This document shows positions 28,701 through 39,314 of a DNA stretch of 64,000 bases, in pieces. Made by a program: the position numbers and the translations under genes. The stretch comes from Vibrio sonorensis (GTDB lineage Bacteria; Pseudomonadota; Gammaproteobacteria; Enterobacterales; Vibrionaceae), in the NCBI RefSeq assembly GCF_001854765.1, contig NZ_LJJE01000002.1, forward strand, positions 62,001-126,000. The letters are read 5' to 3'. Positions within the stretch are counted from its first letter, which is position 1, and the number at the start of each line of letters is the position of its first letter. Under the pieces are notes generated by a model that did no database searches, was not told where the DNA came from, and worked only from the letters and a program-made list of their open reading frames with translations.

Positions 28701-29791
28701 CTAGCTGTTATCTTGTTGATCGAGAAAGTTTTGAAACTCTTCTTCGTAGATATTAAATAGGACTATGGTTATCGCAAATACCAATGGACCGTAGATCAAA
28801 CCAATAAGCCCGAACAAATGAAGACCACCAAGGAGCGAGAAAAAGATCATCAAGGTGTTCATTCCCGCATTGCCCTTTCCTTGCATTAGTAAAGGGCGCA
28901 ACAGATTATCAATTGAGCCAACTACTGCGACACTCCAAACCGTAAGGAAAATAGCCCATGTGGTGTCGCCAGTAATAAACAGGTAAGCCGCCGCTGGAAT
29001 CCATATCAGTGCGGTGCCGACAACTGGAATAAATGAAGCAAAACCCATCATGTTCCCCAGAACAGACCCGGGAAACCCGCAAGCCACATACCAATACCAC
29101 CAGCCAAGCCTTGTGCAATCGCTGTTAGGAAGGAACCCATCACCGCGGATTTTGATACTTGTTCTACTTCATCGAGCAGCTTGTCTTCCTGACTGCGAGA
29201 CAGGGGCAGAATATGACGAATAGCTGTAATAATTTTGTCGTGATCTCTCAATAGGAAAAAGAGCACGAATAACATCAGGAAGAAGTCCATCAAGAAGTTT
29301 GTGGCATCACCTAAGATTTTGGCACTGATACCCACTAAGTTTGTACCAAACGTAGTGGCAAACTCTCCGACTTTTTGCGCGATGTCTTGCGGGTTGATTT
29401 CATCAAATGGCAAGTAGGTATTCACTAGGGCCAAGCCCTTCAACACGATTGGATGCTCAAAGATGGTTTGAATACCGCCATGGGTAACCCAGTAATAGAC
29501 ATTTTGAGAAAACAGCGAACCCTGTTGCACAATCGCGGCAAACACAAATAGCAGTGGAATAACGATGATAAAGGTCAGTATCACACACGAGAGAAAAGCG
29601 ACCGTATTCTTGTGTTTTGGCAGTTTATTTTCGAGCCATTCGTGAATGGGAAACATCAACAACGAAATAATAAAGGCCATTACAATAGAGTTGATATAAG
29701 GCTGAACTAATAAAAAGCAGGCAAAGCCTGCGGCCAAGAGGGCTATGATTAAAACCCAGTGGCTGGAGTTGATCTTTAGTTTCTGCGACAC
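28701..29791 (-). CDS. AI-2E family transporter (PerM/YdiK-like permease), one apparent frameshift
   Basis: Multi-pass inner-membrane protein of the AI-2E transporter (formerly UPF0118/PerM) superfamily; members include exporters and Na+/H+ antiporters, and the substrate here is unknown. About eight hydrophobic helices are visible, with the conserved region FASFIPVVGTALIWIPAA and the C-terminal GLIGLIYGPLVFA. The gene breaks at about 29051: TGGGGAACATGATGG should contain one more A (GT-MMGFASF). Restoring it links the N-terminal 244 residues to the C-terminal part, giving 363 residues. The 1091-base span is exactly one base short. It lies between hemL and rsmC on the same strand. Confidence 0.85.
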
Positions 29792-29927
29792 AATGCGTTC
29801 CTTAATCAGAGTGAGTCTGCGGTGAGACTTGTGACTGGCTATATAATGGCTAGAAAACAGAGTGTTATCAATCGAGAACTGAGAAAAGGCCTTTTAAGCG
29901 CAGAAAATGCGACAAGTTGAGGGCGTA

Positions 29928-29953
29928 AAACAAAGGGCTGCGATGCAGCCCTT
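29928..29953 (-). terminator. Intrinsic terminator of hemL
   Basis: AAGGGCTGC (29933-29941) and GCAGCCCTT (29945-29953) form a perfect 9-bp stem with a GAT loop. On the minus strand TTTGTTTT follows. Confidence 0.8.
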
Positions 29954-29961
29954 GTGGAATG

Positions 29962-31254
29962 TTATGCTTCTTGCGCCAAAATGGCGAAGCATCGATCTGC
30001 AGCTTCCAAGGTCGCTTCAATTTCTTTGCTGCCGTGAGCAAGAGAGGTGAAGCTCGCTTCGAATGCGGACGGAGCAAGATAGACTCCGTGCTGAAGCATT
30101 AAGTGGAAGAAGCGCTTAAAGCGTTCGATATCGCATTTTGCGACATCTTCATAGCAAGTGACACTTTCTTGATCGGTAAAGAAGAAACCAAACATACCGC
30201 CCACTTGATTGACTAGCAGTGGAATACCGTGTTCTTTGGCTAGTTGTTTGAATCCATCGGCAAGCTGTTTCGTTTTCGAAGCAAGGCGCTTTTCATTACC
30301 CTCTTCGCGAAGCAGAGTAAGACAAGCATAACCCGCTGCCATCGCTACTGGGTTACCAGATAGGGTACCTGCTTGGTAAACTGGCCCTGTTGGAGCAACG
30401 TATTGCATGACTTCTTTGCGGCCACCAAAAGCCCCTACTGGCATGCCGCCACCAATCACTTTACCTAGTGTGGTTAAGTCCGGTTTGATATTGTAATGGG
30501 CTTGCGCACCACCTAGTGCAACGCGAAAACCTGTCATCACTTCGTCAAAAATCAGTAATGCGCCTTCTTGGTCACAAATTTCGCGCAGACCTTCGTGAAA
30601 ACCCTCTACTGGTGGAATACAGTTCATATTCCCTGCGACAGGCTCAACGATGATACAGGCGATTTCTCCTTGGTTCGCTTTGAATAGTTCGCGAACGGAG
30701 TCAAGGTTGTTGAACGTTGCTGTTAACGTGTGCTTGGCAAAATCAGCAGGAACGCCCGGAGAGCTAGGTTGACCTAAAGTCAGTGCACCTGACCCCGCTT
30801 TAACCAAAAGACTGTCTGCGTGGCCGTGATAACAACCTTCAAACTTAATGATCTTATCGCGACCAGTAAAACCACGAGCCAAGCGAATAGCACTCATGGT
30901 TGCTTCGGTACCCGAACTCACCATGCGAATTTGTTCCATAGATGGTACTAGTTCAGTAACCAACTCTGCCATCGCAATTTCCATCTCGGTAGGAGCGCCA
31001 AAACTCAGTCCACGGCGAGCGGCATCGACTACCGCATCACGGATCACTGCGTGGTTGTGACCAAGAATCATTGGGCCCCAAGATCCTACGTAGTCGATGT
31101 AAGCTTTGCCATCGGCATCAAAGATTAAAGGGCCATCGGCGCGTTCAATGAAAAGTGGTGAGCCACCTACACCGTTAAAAGCGCGAACAGGGGAGTTAAC
31201 ACCACCTGGAATGGTTTGTTGCGCTTTTTCGTAGAGTTCCGCTGATTTGGTCAT
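29962..31254 (-). CDS. hemL: Glutamate-1-semialdehyde 2,1-aminomutase
   Basis: PLP-dependent enzyme that makes 5-aminolevulinate from glutamate-1-semialdehyde in the C5 pathway of tetrapyrrole synthesis; cytosolic, 430 residues, full length. The PLP lysine is Lys265 in [34 protein letters not shown] (cofactor phosphate binding) and FDEVMTGFR (the PLP-pyridine aspartate) are intact. The gene is divergent from erpA, an Fe-S carrier. It has its own terminator and no frame damage, unlike several neighbours. Confidence 0.96.
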   Translation of the reverse strand: MTKSAELYEKAQQTIPGGVNSPVRAFNGVGGSPLFIERADGPLIFDADGKAYIDYVGSWGPMILGHNHAVIRDAVVDAARRGLSFGAPTEMEIAMAELVTELVPSMEQIRMVSSGTEATMSAIRLARGFTGRDKIIKFEGCYHGHADSLLVKAGSGALTLGQPSSPGVPADFAKHTLTATFNNLDSVRELFKANQGEIACIIVEPVAGNMNCIPPVEGFHEGLREICDQEGALLIFDEVMTGFRVALGGAQAHYNIKPDLTTLGKVIGGGMPVGAFGGRKEVMQYVAPTGPVYQAGTLSGNPVAMAAGYACLTLLREEGNEKRLASKTKQLADGFKQLAKEHGIPLLVNQVGGMFGFFFTDQESVTCYEDVAKCDIERFKRFFHLMLQHGVYLAPSAFEASFTSLAHGSKEIEATLEAADRCFAILAQEA

Positions 31255-31613
31255 TGAAGTATCCTCTTTTGCTTGCTCGGACCAATTTGGAGGGCATTGT
31301 ACCTCTGCTCGTCATCAGGAGAAATGCCTAAACCCACATAATCGGTACAGAAAAGGTTTTTTCACTACTTAATAAGCGCTTACAAAATGTATTAATGCGC
31401 CAATAGCAATTTATTTCGCATAACAATCTAAGATAAGGCTGACGTTAAGTGTTTGAGTTATTTCTATTTGCTCTGACAAACAAGCAAAAGGTATAGAGAT
31501 GATTGAGGTGAATACTTGAACGCTACGGTCAGGTATTAGATAATCGCCAAAACAGACAAGAACTATTAGATCGCAGTTTAAGTACTGTGAATCACTAAGT
31601 GAGAGAGGTCGTC
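31255..31613. other. Divergent hemL/erpA intergenic region
   Basis: This 359-base A+T-rich stretch separates hemL and erpA. It contains the erpA promoter described separately. I see no persuasive gene or hairpin, and could not pick out a convincing hemL promoter. Confidence 0.5.
31516..31544 (+). promoter_or_regulatory. Sigma-70 promoter of erpA
   Basis: TTGAAC (31516-31521), a 17-base spacer and GATAAT (31539-31544) fit a sigma-70 promoter, with a start point near 31551 and a leader of about 60 bases. Fe-S regulation (IscR) of erpA is known in other gammaproteobacteria, but I could not identify a site. Confidence 0.6.
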
Positions 31614-31955
31614 GTGAGTGAAGCAACTATTCCTTTAACTTTTTCTGAAGCTGCAGCAAGCAGAGTTAAGCTTCTGATTGAAGAGGAAGAAAATCCAGAG
31701 CTAAAGCTGAGAGTCTACATAACGGGTGGTGGTTGTAGTGGTTTCCAATATGGCTTTACCTTTGATGAAAGTGTTAATGAAGGTGATATGACCATTGAAA
31801 AATGTGGTGTCACTCTTGTTGTGGACCCTATGAGTTTGCAGTACTTAATTGGTGGCGAAGTCGATTACACCGAGGGGCTAGAGGGCTCGCGTTTCTTTGT
31901 TAACAACCCAAATGCAACGACGACATGTGGTTGTGGAGCTTCGTTCAGTGTTTAA
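31614..31955 (+). CDS. erpA: Iron-sulfur cluster insertion protein ErpA
   Basis: A-type Fe-S carrier that delivers clusters to targets such as the isoprenoid-pathway enzymes; 113 residues. The three cluster cysteines Cys41 (GGGCSGF), Cys105 and Cys107 (TTCGCGASF) are present. The GTG at 31614 is taken as the start because GAGAGG stands 6 bases upstream and MSEATIPL matches the family N-terminus. The GTG at 31599 would overlap that ribosome-binding site. It is a single-gene transcript with its own promoter and terminator. Confidence 0.94.
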   Translation: MSEATIPLTFSEAAASRVKLLIEEEENPELKLRVYITGGGCSGFQYGFTFDESVNEGDMTIEKCGVTLVVDPMSLQYLIGGEVDYTEGLEGSRFFVNNPNATTTCGCGASFSV

Positions 31956-31980
31956 ATAAATTCATTGATGAGATTTATAT

Positions 31981-32011
31981 AAGGCGCGCCTCCTATAGGT
32001 GCGCCTTTTTT
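31981..32011 (+). terminator. Intrinsic terminator of erpA
   Basis: AAGGCGCGCCT and AGGTGCGCCTT pair (one G-U) around a 5-base loop and run into TTTT. Confidence 0.88.
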
Positions 32012-32186
32012 ATGTTTATTGAGAAAAAAGACAAAAAATCACGCGTAACAGTTTATTTCTGGGAGCTTATTTATTAATCTAGACCCATGAGTCTAAAAGT
32101 GTGTAAGGCTTTTTACACCAAGACTTATATTGCCAACATGTGCTAGCCAACTGGCTGCTGGGAAGGAGCAGATGTTGTAAACGTTT

Positions 32187-32219
32187 AAGCTTTCGCCTGT
32201 CTGTACAGTGCGAAAGCTT
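32187..32219 (+). other. Leader hairpin upstream of the RND efflux operon
   Basis: AAGCTTTCGC (32187-32196) and GCGAAAGCTT (32210-32219) are perfect 10-bp arms. The loop adds a CTGT/ACAG pairing with one bulged T. It ends 24 bases before the efflux operon start and has only a weak T tract (GTTTG), so it may be an attenuator or a translation-modulating element. Confidence 0.5.
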
Positions 32220-32243
32220 GTTTGATTACATCAAGGGAATGTT

Positions 32244-33341
32244 ATGTCCAGATCGTCGTTATTAGGCTTTTTTGCCGTTCGCCCTTACTTCATTTCACTT
32301 TTTTTGATAATTGCTTTGTCGTTATGGCTTGGTATGGGCATGCTCAGTGCCGAAGAAAATAGTGAGTCTGAAAAGACACTTGAAGAAGTGCCATTGGCAA
32401 AAGTTGCTTTTGAAACTTTTAATGCTCAACCCACTTTTAAAAAAATTGATTTGTACGGTAGGACTGCACCAGATAGAAAAGCGAGGCTTGGGGCCGAAAT
32501 TGCCGGAAAAATTATCGCGCTCAGTGTGAATAAGGGCGATAGTGTGAAGCAGGGTCAAGTGATTGCTCGTATCGATAAAGGTGACCTAGAAATGCAGCTT
32601 GAGCGCGCTCAAGCCATGCTTAAAGTAAGAGAAAAAGAGTATAAAGCGGCACAATCTTTGAAGAATAAAGGTCTCCAAGGTGAGGTCGCCTTTAGCAATG
32701 CTCAAGCTTCTCTCGTCGAAGCAAAGGCGTCGGTAAGCAAAGCCAAGCTAGCGCTTCGCAACACGAATGTGGTTGCTCCGTTTGACGGCATTGTCGATCA
32801 TCTTCACATTGAGAAAGGTGACTTTGTTGGAGTCGGCGATCCCGTTGCCAACATCTTAGACCTGAAAAAGATTGTTATCGAAGCGGATGTCAGTGAACGC
32901 CATATCCAAAGTTTATCACTAGACCAAAAAGCGAACGTTCGTTTTATCAATGGCGAAACGGTTTCCGGTGTGCTTCGATACATCTCGCGCGTATCGTCAA
33001 CCACCACAAATACATTCCCTATTGAAGTTGAAATAGACAATCCTGAGCAGCGAATTCCCGCTGGCATTAGTGCTGAAGTAGAGATGAATCTACAAACACA
33101 GCTGGCCGTAAAAATTACCCCTGCGATGTTGGCATTAGACGATTCTGGAAATCTAGGCGTTAAGACACTGACCAACGAAATGGTTAAGTTTGTTCCGATT
33201 CAACTTGTTAAAGCGGAACAAGACGGTGTTTGGCTGACGGGTTTAGGTGAGCGAGTGGATATCATCACCACCGGGCAAGGTTTTGTCCGCGACGGGGATA
33301 AAGTTATCGCCGTACCAGCGTCTGAAAATACGCTAAATTAA
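32244..33341 (+). CDS. RND efflux membrane-fusion (periplasmic adaptor) subunit
   Basis: HlyD/AcrA-type adaptor, 365 residues, joining an RND pump to an outer-membrane channel such as TolC. An N-terminal membrane anchor (residues about 15-33, FISLFLIIALSLWLGMGML) is followed by the biotinyl-lipoyl domain (GKIIALSVNKGDSVKQGQVIARI). A helical hairpin with KVREKEYKAAQSLK and the returning lipoyl half NTNVVAPFDGIVDHLHIEKGD come next. There is no lipobox. It is 9 bases upstream of the pump gene, forming a two-gene operon. Its position next to erpA corresponds to a V. cholerae RND operon that I believe is vexEF, but I am not certain of that name. Confidence 0.9.
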   Translation: MSRSSLLGFFAVRPYFISLFLIIALSLWLGMGMLSAEENSESEKTLEEVPLAKVAFETFNAQPTFKKIDLYGRTAPDRKARLGAEIAGKIIALSVNKGDSVKQGQVIARIDKGDLEMQLERAQAMLKVREKEYKAAQSLKNKGLQGEVAFSNAQASLVEAKASVSKAKLALRNTNVVAPFDGIVDHLHIEKGDFVGVGDPVANILDLKKIVIEADVSERHIQSLSLDQKANVRFINGETVSGVLRYISRVSSTTTNTFPIEVEIDNPEQRIPAGISAEVEMNLQTQLAVKITPAMLALDDSGNLGVKTLTNEMVKFVPIQLVKAEQDGVWLTGLGERVDIITTGQGFVRDGDKVIAVPASENTLN

Positions 33342-33350
33342 GGGGGCGCT

Positions 33351-36300
33351 ATGTATTCAATCATTGACGCGGCGCTTTCGCGAACGCGTACTATGGTCAC
33401 TTTACTGGTGTTTATTCTTATTGCTGGTGTAGGTACATACATCACCATACCTAAAGAATCTAGCCCAGATATTACCATTCCCATTATCTATGTATCTGTT
33501 GGACACCAAGGGATATCTCCAACCGATGCCGAACGCTTATTAGTTCGTCCAATAGAACAAGAACTGCGTTCTATTGAAGGGGTCAAAGAGATGACCTCGA
33601 CAGCCGCTGAGGGACACGCTTCGGTGATGCTGGAGTTTACCGTTGGCGTCGATTTGAACAAGGCGATGGCAGACGTTCGAGAAGCGGTTGATTTGGCGAA
33701 ACCCAAATTGCCATCAGACAGTGATGAACCCACCGTTAATGAAGTGACTTTGGCGTCAGAAGAACCGGCGCTATCGGTGGTGTTATACGGCACTGTTCCT
33801 GAACGTACCATAGTTCAGATCGCCAGACAGCTAAGAGATAAACTAGAGAGCTATCGTCAAATCCTTGAAGTCGATATCGCGGGTGACCGAGAAGATATCG
33901 TCGAGATCATCGTCGATCCACTTTTGATGGAAAGCTACGGCCTTGACCAAGCAGATATCTACAACCTTATTGCTCAAAACAACCGAGTGGTTGCCGCGGG
34001 CTTTGTTGATACGGGTTATGGTCGATTCTCGGTTAAAGTACCTTCGGTATTTGACTCGTTAAAAGACGTTCTAGAGCTGCCGATCAAAGTTGACGGAAAA
34101 CAGGTGATTACCTTTGGTGACGTCGCGACGGTTCGCCGAGCATTCCGCGATCCTGAGAGCTTTGCTCGCTTGGATGGCAAATCTGCAGTCGTGTTAGACG
34201 TGAAAAAGCGCGCTGGCGAAAACATCATTGAAACGGTGGATCTGGTCAAAGCGGTTCTAGCAGAGGCTCAGAAGCGTCCAGAGTGGCCGAACAACTTACT
34301 GATCAAGTACACCTGGGATCAGTCGAAAGACGTTAAGATGATGCTTAACGATCTGCAAAACAACATTTTATCGGCGATTATTCTAGTCGTTATCGTCATT
34401 ATTGCGATTTTGGGTATGCGAACCGCGATGCTGGTTGGTATCTCAATTCCCGGCTCCTTCTTGACAGGATTGCTTGTGCTTTCCGTGTTTGGGCTAACCG
34501 TTAACATTGTTGTACTGTTCTCGCTCATTATGGCAGTAGGTATGCTGGTGGATGGTGCTATCGTCGTCACCGAGTTCGCAGACCGAAGAATGCAAGAGGG
34601 CACTCCACGTAGACAAGCCTACCGAGATGCGGCGAAAAGAATGGCTTGGCCTATTACCGCGTCGACTGCTACTACGCTTGCTGCGTTTGCCCCTTTGCTG
34701 TTCTGGCCAGATGTGACTGGCGAGTTTATGAAGTATTTGCCGTTAACATTGATCGCAACACTGACTGCTTCACTAGTAATGGCGCTGCTGTTTGTTCCCG
34801 TTCTTGGCGGCATGATCGGCAAACCACAAAATGTAACGGCTAAGAACCGTGAAATGATGGTTGCCTTGCACGATGGGGATTTCGATAAGGCAACGGGTAT
34901 TACCAAGCTCTATTACAACACCTTATCTGTCGCTATTCAGCATCCACTTAAGATCCTTCTTGGGGCTATTTTATTCGCCGGTGGCGTTGGCTTTACCTAC
35001 TCTAAAGCAGGGTTGGGGGCTGAGTTCTTCCCAGAGGTGGATCCGCCGTTCTTTACGGTAAAAGTACGATCATACGGTGATCTCTCTATCAATGAGAAAG
35101 ATGACATTATGCGAGATATTGAGCAGGTGATGCTCACGCAAAATGAGTTCGAAAGCGTTTACACTAAGACGGGTGGGAAAGAACTTATCGGTCAGATCCA
35201 AATCACGCCAGTGGATTGGCAGTATCGTCGCAAAGTGAAAGAGATCATCGAAGAGGTGAAACAAGTCACCGATCGATACGCAGGTGTCGAGATCGAGTAC
35301 AAGTTACCCGATGCGGGGCCTCCAGTAGAGAACGATCTGGTGATAGAGATGTCTTCTAGAGTACCAGATAATCTAGATAGTGCAGCGAAATTGGTTCGCC
35401 ATTGGGCAGATAACAACCCAGCGTTTATCAACGTCAATGACGATTCAAGCAAAGAAGGCATCGACTGGCAGATCGATATTCGCCGTGATGATGCATCGCG
35501 CTTTGCCGCTGATGCCACCTTAGTCGGAAACACGGTTCAGTTTGTCACTAACGGACTTAAAATTGGTGATTACTTACCGGATGATTCGACAGAAGAAGTG
35601 GATATTTTGGTTCGCTATCCAGAAGAAAAACGCGATATAGGCCGTTTTGATGAGTTGCGAGTTAAAACTCAGGCAGGTCTAGTGCCAATTACCAACTTTG
35701 CGAGTATCGTACCGGATAGAAAACAGGATACGATTCACCGTATTGATGGCCATCGAGTGTTGAACATTAAGGCGGACATGGCAGAAGGGTATAACTTGGC
35801 CATTGAACTGCCTAAAATCGAAGCCGCGTTGCAGCAGCTTGATTTGCCAAATGGTGTGGAGTTTAAGATCCGTGGTCAAAACGAAGAGCAAGAAAACTCA
35901 TCGGCGTTCTTGGCGAATGCATTTGTCGTCGCTTGGTGGTTATGGCGCTTATTTTGATCACTCAGTTCAATAGCTTCTACCAAGCTTTCTTGATCTTAAG
36001 TGCGGTGCTTTTCTCTACTGTTGGTGTGTTTGCAGGTTTATTAATTTTCCAAAAACCATTTGGTATCGTCATGTCGGGTATCGGTGTGATCGCTTTGGCG
36101 GGTATTGTTGTTAACAATAACATTGTATTGATTGACACCTTTAACCAGCTACTTAGCCGAGGTTTGTCTAAGCGTGACGCTATCTTGCGCACTGGAGTTC
36201 AGCGTTTAAGACCAGTAATGCTGACGACGGTAACGACCATACTGGGTCTGTTGCCAATGGTGCTAGAGATGAACATCGATTTGATTAACCAAAAAATAGA

Positions 36301-36475
36301 GTTTGGTGCGCCAAGTACCCAGTGGTGGTCGCAATTAGCAACCGCAGTAGCAGGTGGGCTTGCCTTTGCGACAGTACTGACACTGGTACTGACTCCGTGC
36401 CTACTTATGTTGGGTAAACAGCACAAAGTAGAAGAAATCGATAAGCCGATTGAAGTTGAGCCAGAAGAGGCCTAA
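33351..36475 (+). CDS. RND efflux pump inner-membrane subunit (one apparent frameshift)
   Basis: AcrB/HAE1-type proton- or sodium-driven multidrug exporter, 1041 residues once the frame is restored, with twelve expected membrane helices and two large periplasmic loops. Seen: N-terminus MYSIIDAALSRTRTMVTLL; helix 4 region LIMAVGMLVDGAIVVTEFADR with the charged proton-relay residues; helix 10-12 region GIVVNNNIVLIDTFNQLL. The frame breaks at about 35933: GTCGCTTGGTGG should read GTCGCTTTGGTGG (AFVVALVVMALILI), one T lost from TTT. The break is inside helix 8, so the unrepaired product would lack four helices. The sequence is closer to the VexF/AcrB-related branch lacking a strict Leu-rich C-terminal tail. 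Substrates cannot be inferred. Confidence 0.9.
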
Positions 36476-36494
36476 CCCATTGGCGGAATAATAG

Positions 36495-36524
36495 AAGCCC
36501 TGCTTGTTGAAGTGGGGCTTTTTT
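36495..36524 (+). terminator. Intrinsic terminator of the RND operon
   Basis: AAGCCC-TG-CTT and AAG-TG-GGGCTT pair around GTTG, with a 2-base internal loop, then TTTTTT. Confidence 0.85.
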
Positions 36525-36627
36525 ATGTCTAATTATCTGGTTTGAAATGCTTTTGCACATTGCTGGTATTGGCGCTAGATAAGGGCATCGGAAACTCAAG
36601 TGAGAAGCTCATGGGCTACCAGCGAAT

Positions 36628-36659
36628 AAAAAAAGACCCACCTTAAAATAAGCTGGGTC
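36628..36659 (-). terminator. Intrinsic terminator of the M23 peptidase gene
   Basis: GACCCA (36635-36640) and TGGGTC (36654-36659) pair across CCTTAAAATAAGC. On the minus strand TTTTTTT follows. Confidence 0.8.
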
Positions 36660-36700
36660 ATTATTATGAACTATTAGCAAAAACTCGCGTTTATTAGCTT

Positions 36701-37993
36701 TTATTTAGCAACGTATAAAAGCTGACTGTAGCGTTCTAGCTTTGCCAACAAGTTTTCAGAGTTGGCCAGAAAAGTCGTCTTAGCGGCTCCTTTTAATGAC
36801 TTGGACTGAGGTAACTTAACCGTCCTAGGGTTTTTGTGTACTCCGTTGACCAAAAATTCATAGTGAAGATGAGGTCCCGTTACACGACCTGTTCCACCAA
36901 GAGTTCCGATAGTTTGGCCCTGCTTTACTCTCTGTCCCGTTCTGACCGAACGCTTGGTAAGGTGAAGGTACTTAGTTATGTAAGTATTACTGTGTTTAAT
37001 AAACACATAGTGGCCGTTAAACTTGTTGTAGCTAGATTTGAGAACCGTACCGTCACCAGCGGCCCATATTGGCGTACCAACAGGCGCGACATAATCTGTA
37101 CCTCGGTGGGGTTTTACACGGCCAGTTACTGGGTGTAGTCGTCGTGGATTAAAGTTAGAACTGACTCGTCTAAAATCGAGAGGGGCACGTAAGAAGGCCT
37201 TTTTCATTGCTCGGCCATTTTCGTCGTAATAGTTGTCGCTATGTTCATCGAGAATGGCTTTAAAAGTATCCCCTTGGTTATTGAAAATAGCAGCCATAAT
37301 ACGCCCAGTGCCTATGACTTCACCTTCAACTACCTTTTCTTGATACAGAATTTTAAATGAATCCCCTTTGCGAATATCTAGTGCAAAGTCGATATCCCAA
37401 CCAAAAATTCCCGCGATTTCCATTATCTGATTGGCAGAGATCCCCGCAGAAATCCCCGCATTCCAAAAACTGGTAGAGATAGAGGCCTCAGCGTAATTGT
37501 ACTGGTAAAACACTTCTTTTTTGTCTAGTCGCGAAGTGAACCCATTGTCAGACTTTGAGATAACAAAAGTTTCGTAAGCACTGAGCTTGCGTTGCAGTTG
37601 AATGAGTTGATCACTTTCATCGAAGCCAAATTCAAGTACGTCTCCCGGTCGCAATCTCGATAATTGCTTTTTGATCTCTTGATCAGCAGAGGTGAGTTGA
37701 TAAAGCAGACGCGAAGATAGGCCTATACGTTGAAAAAGCAACGCGGCACTTTCACCAGAACCAATGGTGTATTTCTTCCATTTGAGAGCGGAAAGCGGGC
37801 TTTCCCTATCCGTCAACGCCAAGGTGGCAGCATCAATATCGATAGGGTACGGCTTACCAATGTCATAGTAACCTGTTTCTTGCCGCAGTGTTTTAGGTTC
37901 GGGCAACAAAAACAGAGCAACGACAATTAAGGCGCTAAAAAAAACGATAAGCGCTCGGTGTATCCAAGGCAATCGAGCGAAAAGAGAGACCAT
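36701..37993 (-). CDS. M23 family murein DD-endopeptidase (MepM/ShyC-like)
   Basis: Peptidoglycan hydrolase, 430 residues, that likely cuts D-Ala-mDAP cross-links to let the sacculus grow. An N-terminal membrane anchor (about residues 13-31, ALIVFFSALIVVALFLL) places it in the periplasm. A LysM-like/OapA segment (SGESAALLFQRIGLS and RLRPGDVLEF) and a M23 second domain follow, ending in the metallopeptidase core HRGTDYVAPVGTPI ... GPHLHYEFLVNG with the zinc histidines. The locus next to tyrS corresponds, I believe, to V. cholerae shyC (one of three Shy endopeptidases). It is divergent from tyrS and has its own terminator. Confidence 0.88.
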   Translation of the reverse strand: MVSLFARLPWIHRALIVFFSALIVVALFLLPEPKTLRQETGYYDIGKPYPIDIDAATLALTDRESPLSALKWKKYTIGSGESAALLFQRIGLSSRLLYQLTSADQEIKKQLSRLRPGDVLEFGFDESDQLIQLQRKLSAYETFVISKSDNGFTSRLDKKEVFYQYNYAEASISTSFWNAGISAGISANQIMEIAGIFGWDIDFALDIRKGDSFKILYQEKVVEGEVIGTGRIMAAIFNNQGDTFKAILDEHSDNYYDENGRAMKKAFLRAPLDFRRVSSNFNPRRLHPVTGRVKPHRGTDYVAPVGTPIWAAGDGTVLKSSYNKFNGHYVFIKHSNTYITKYLHLTKRSVRTGQRVKQGQTIGTLGGTGRVTGPHLHYEFLVNGVHKNPRTVKLPQSKSLKGAAKTTFLANSENLLAKLERYSQLLYVAK

Positions 37994-38123
37994 CGTTCGT
38001 CCGTAAATAAAAAAAACTGAAAAAATAGCTAGCTGTTTAGTCTAACTGGTTTCAAAAATCATCGCTATTCAAGTAAGATGGCAAATCATTAAATTTTTGC
38101 CAAATCTGTGGGAGTGAACAAGA

Positions 38124-39311
38124 ATGGCGAGTATTGAAGCTGCACTGGCGGAAATTAAACGCGGTGTCGAGGAGCTGATTCCAGAAGAAGAACTGATTGA
38201 AAAACTGAAAGAGGGTCGCCCTCTTCGTATTAAGCTAGGTGCGGACCCTACTGCACCAGATATCCATCTGGGCCATACCGTAATCCTTAACAAGCTTCGT
38301 ACTTTCCAAGAACTTGGTCATGAAGTCACTTTCTTAATCGGTGATTTTACGGGTATGGTTGGAGATCCAACGGGTAAGAACAAAACTCGCCCGCCACTCA
38401 CTCGTGAAGATGTGCTACGCAACGCTGAAACCTACAAACAGCAGGTATTCAAAATTCTAGACCCTGCAAAAACTAAGATTCAGTTTAACTCTGAGTGGTT
38501 GTCTGAACTTGGTGCAGAAGGAATGATTCGCTTAGCCGCTAACCAGACAGTGGCACGTATGCTTGAGCGCGACGAATTCAAGAAGCGTTACAACAGCGGC
38601 CAGCCGATTGCTATCCATGAATTTATGTACCCACTGCTTCAGGGCTATGACTCAGTCGCAATGGAAACAGACGTAGAGCTTGGTGGTACAGACCAGAAGT
38701 TCAACTTGCTAATGGGCCGTGAGATGCAAAAAGCACACGGTCAAAAGCCTCAGGCAGTCTTGACCTTGCCTCTTCTCGTAGGTTTAGACGGCGAGAAGAA
38801 AATGTCGAAATCTGCGCATAACTACATCGGTATCAGTGAAGCGCCAAGCGAAATGTTTGGTAAGATCATGTCTATCTCTGATGACCTAATGTGGAGCTAC
38901 TACGAGCTACTCTCTTTCCGCCCACTAGAAGAAATCGCCCAGTTTAAAGCCGATGTACAAGCGGGTAAAAACCCTCGCGATATTAAGATTTTGTTGGCTA
39001 AAGAGATCATTGCCCGCTTCCATAGTGAAGATGACGCAAACGCGGCGGAGCAAGAGTTTATCAACCGCTTCCAGAAAGGCGCGATGCCAGACGAGATGCC
39101 AGAGTTCACTTTTGATGCAGGTATTCCAGTCTCTAACTTGCTTAAAGAGGCGGGCCTTTGTCCTTCGACATCTGATGCAATGCGCATGGTTAAGCAAGGG
39201 GCAGCAAAAATTGATGGAGAGAAAGTAGCAGACGCTAAGTTCACTCCAGAAGCGGGCACATACGTTTTCCAAGTCGGTAAGCGTAAATTTGCTCGACTAA
39301 CCATTGCTTAA
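38124..39311 (+). CDS. tyrS: Tyrosyl-tRNA synthetase
   Basis: Class I aminoacyl-tRNA synthetase, 395 residues, charging tRNA-Tyr. The HIGH-type motif is HLGHTVI, the KMSKS motif is [11 protein letters not shown], and the C-terminal S4-like RNA-binding domain (about residues 335-395, [19 protein letters not shown]) is complete. This is the shorter-loop TyrRS subtype with the [15 protein letters not shown]-terminus rather than the E. coli TyrS type. The start ATG follows GGGAGTG. It converges on the ybaN-like gene, with both stop codons within 4 bases and a shared terminator. Confidence 0.95.
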   Translation: MASIEAALAEIKRGVEELIPEEELIEKLKEGRPLRIKLGADPTAPDIHLGHTVILNKLRTFQELGHEVTFLIGDFTGMVGDPTGKNKTRPPLTREDVLRNAETYKQQVFKILDPAKTKIQFNSEWLSELGAEGMIRLAANQTVARMLERDEFKKRYNSGQPIAIHEFMYPLLQGYDSVAMETDVELGGTDQKFNLLMGREMQKAHGQKPQAVLTLPLLVGLDGEKKMSKSAHNYIGISEAPSEMFGKIMSISDDLMWSYYELLSFRPLEEIAQFKADVQAGKNPRDIKILLAKEIIARFHSEDDANAAEQEFINRFQKGAMPDEMPEFTFDAGIPVSNLLKEAGLCPSTSDAMRMVKQGAAKIDGEKVADAKFTPEAGTYVFQVGKRKFARLTIA

Positions 39312-39314
39312 TTG

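Noticed and set aside
31411..31626. Minus-strand open frame in the hemL/erpA region
   Set aside because: It overlaps the erpA start and its promoter, and shows no family features.
35933..36475. Independent 180-residue RND-like gene
   Set aside because: It is the C-terminal end of the upstream RND pump separated by one missing T, not a separate protein.
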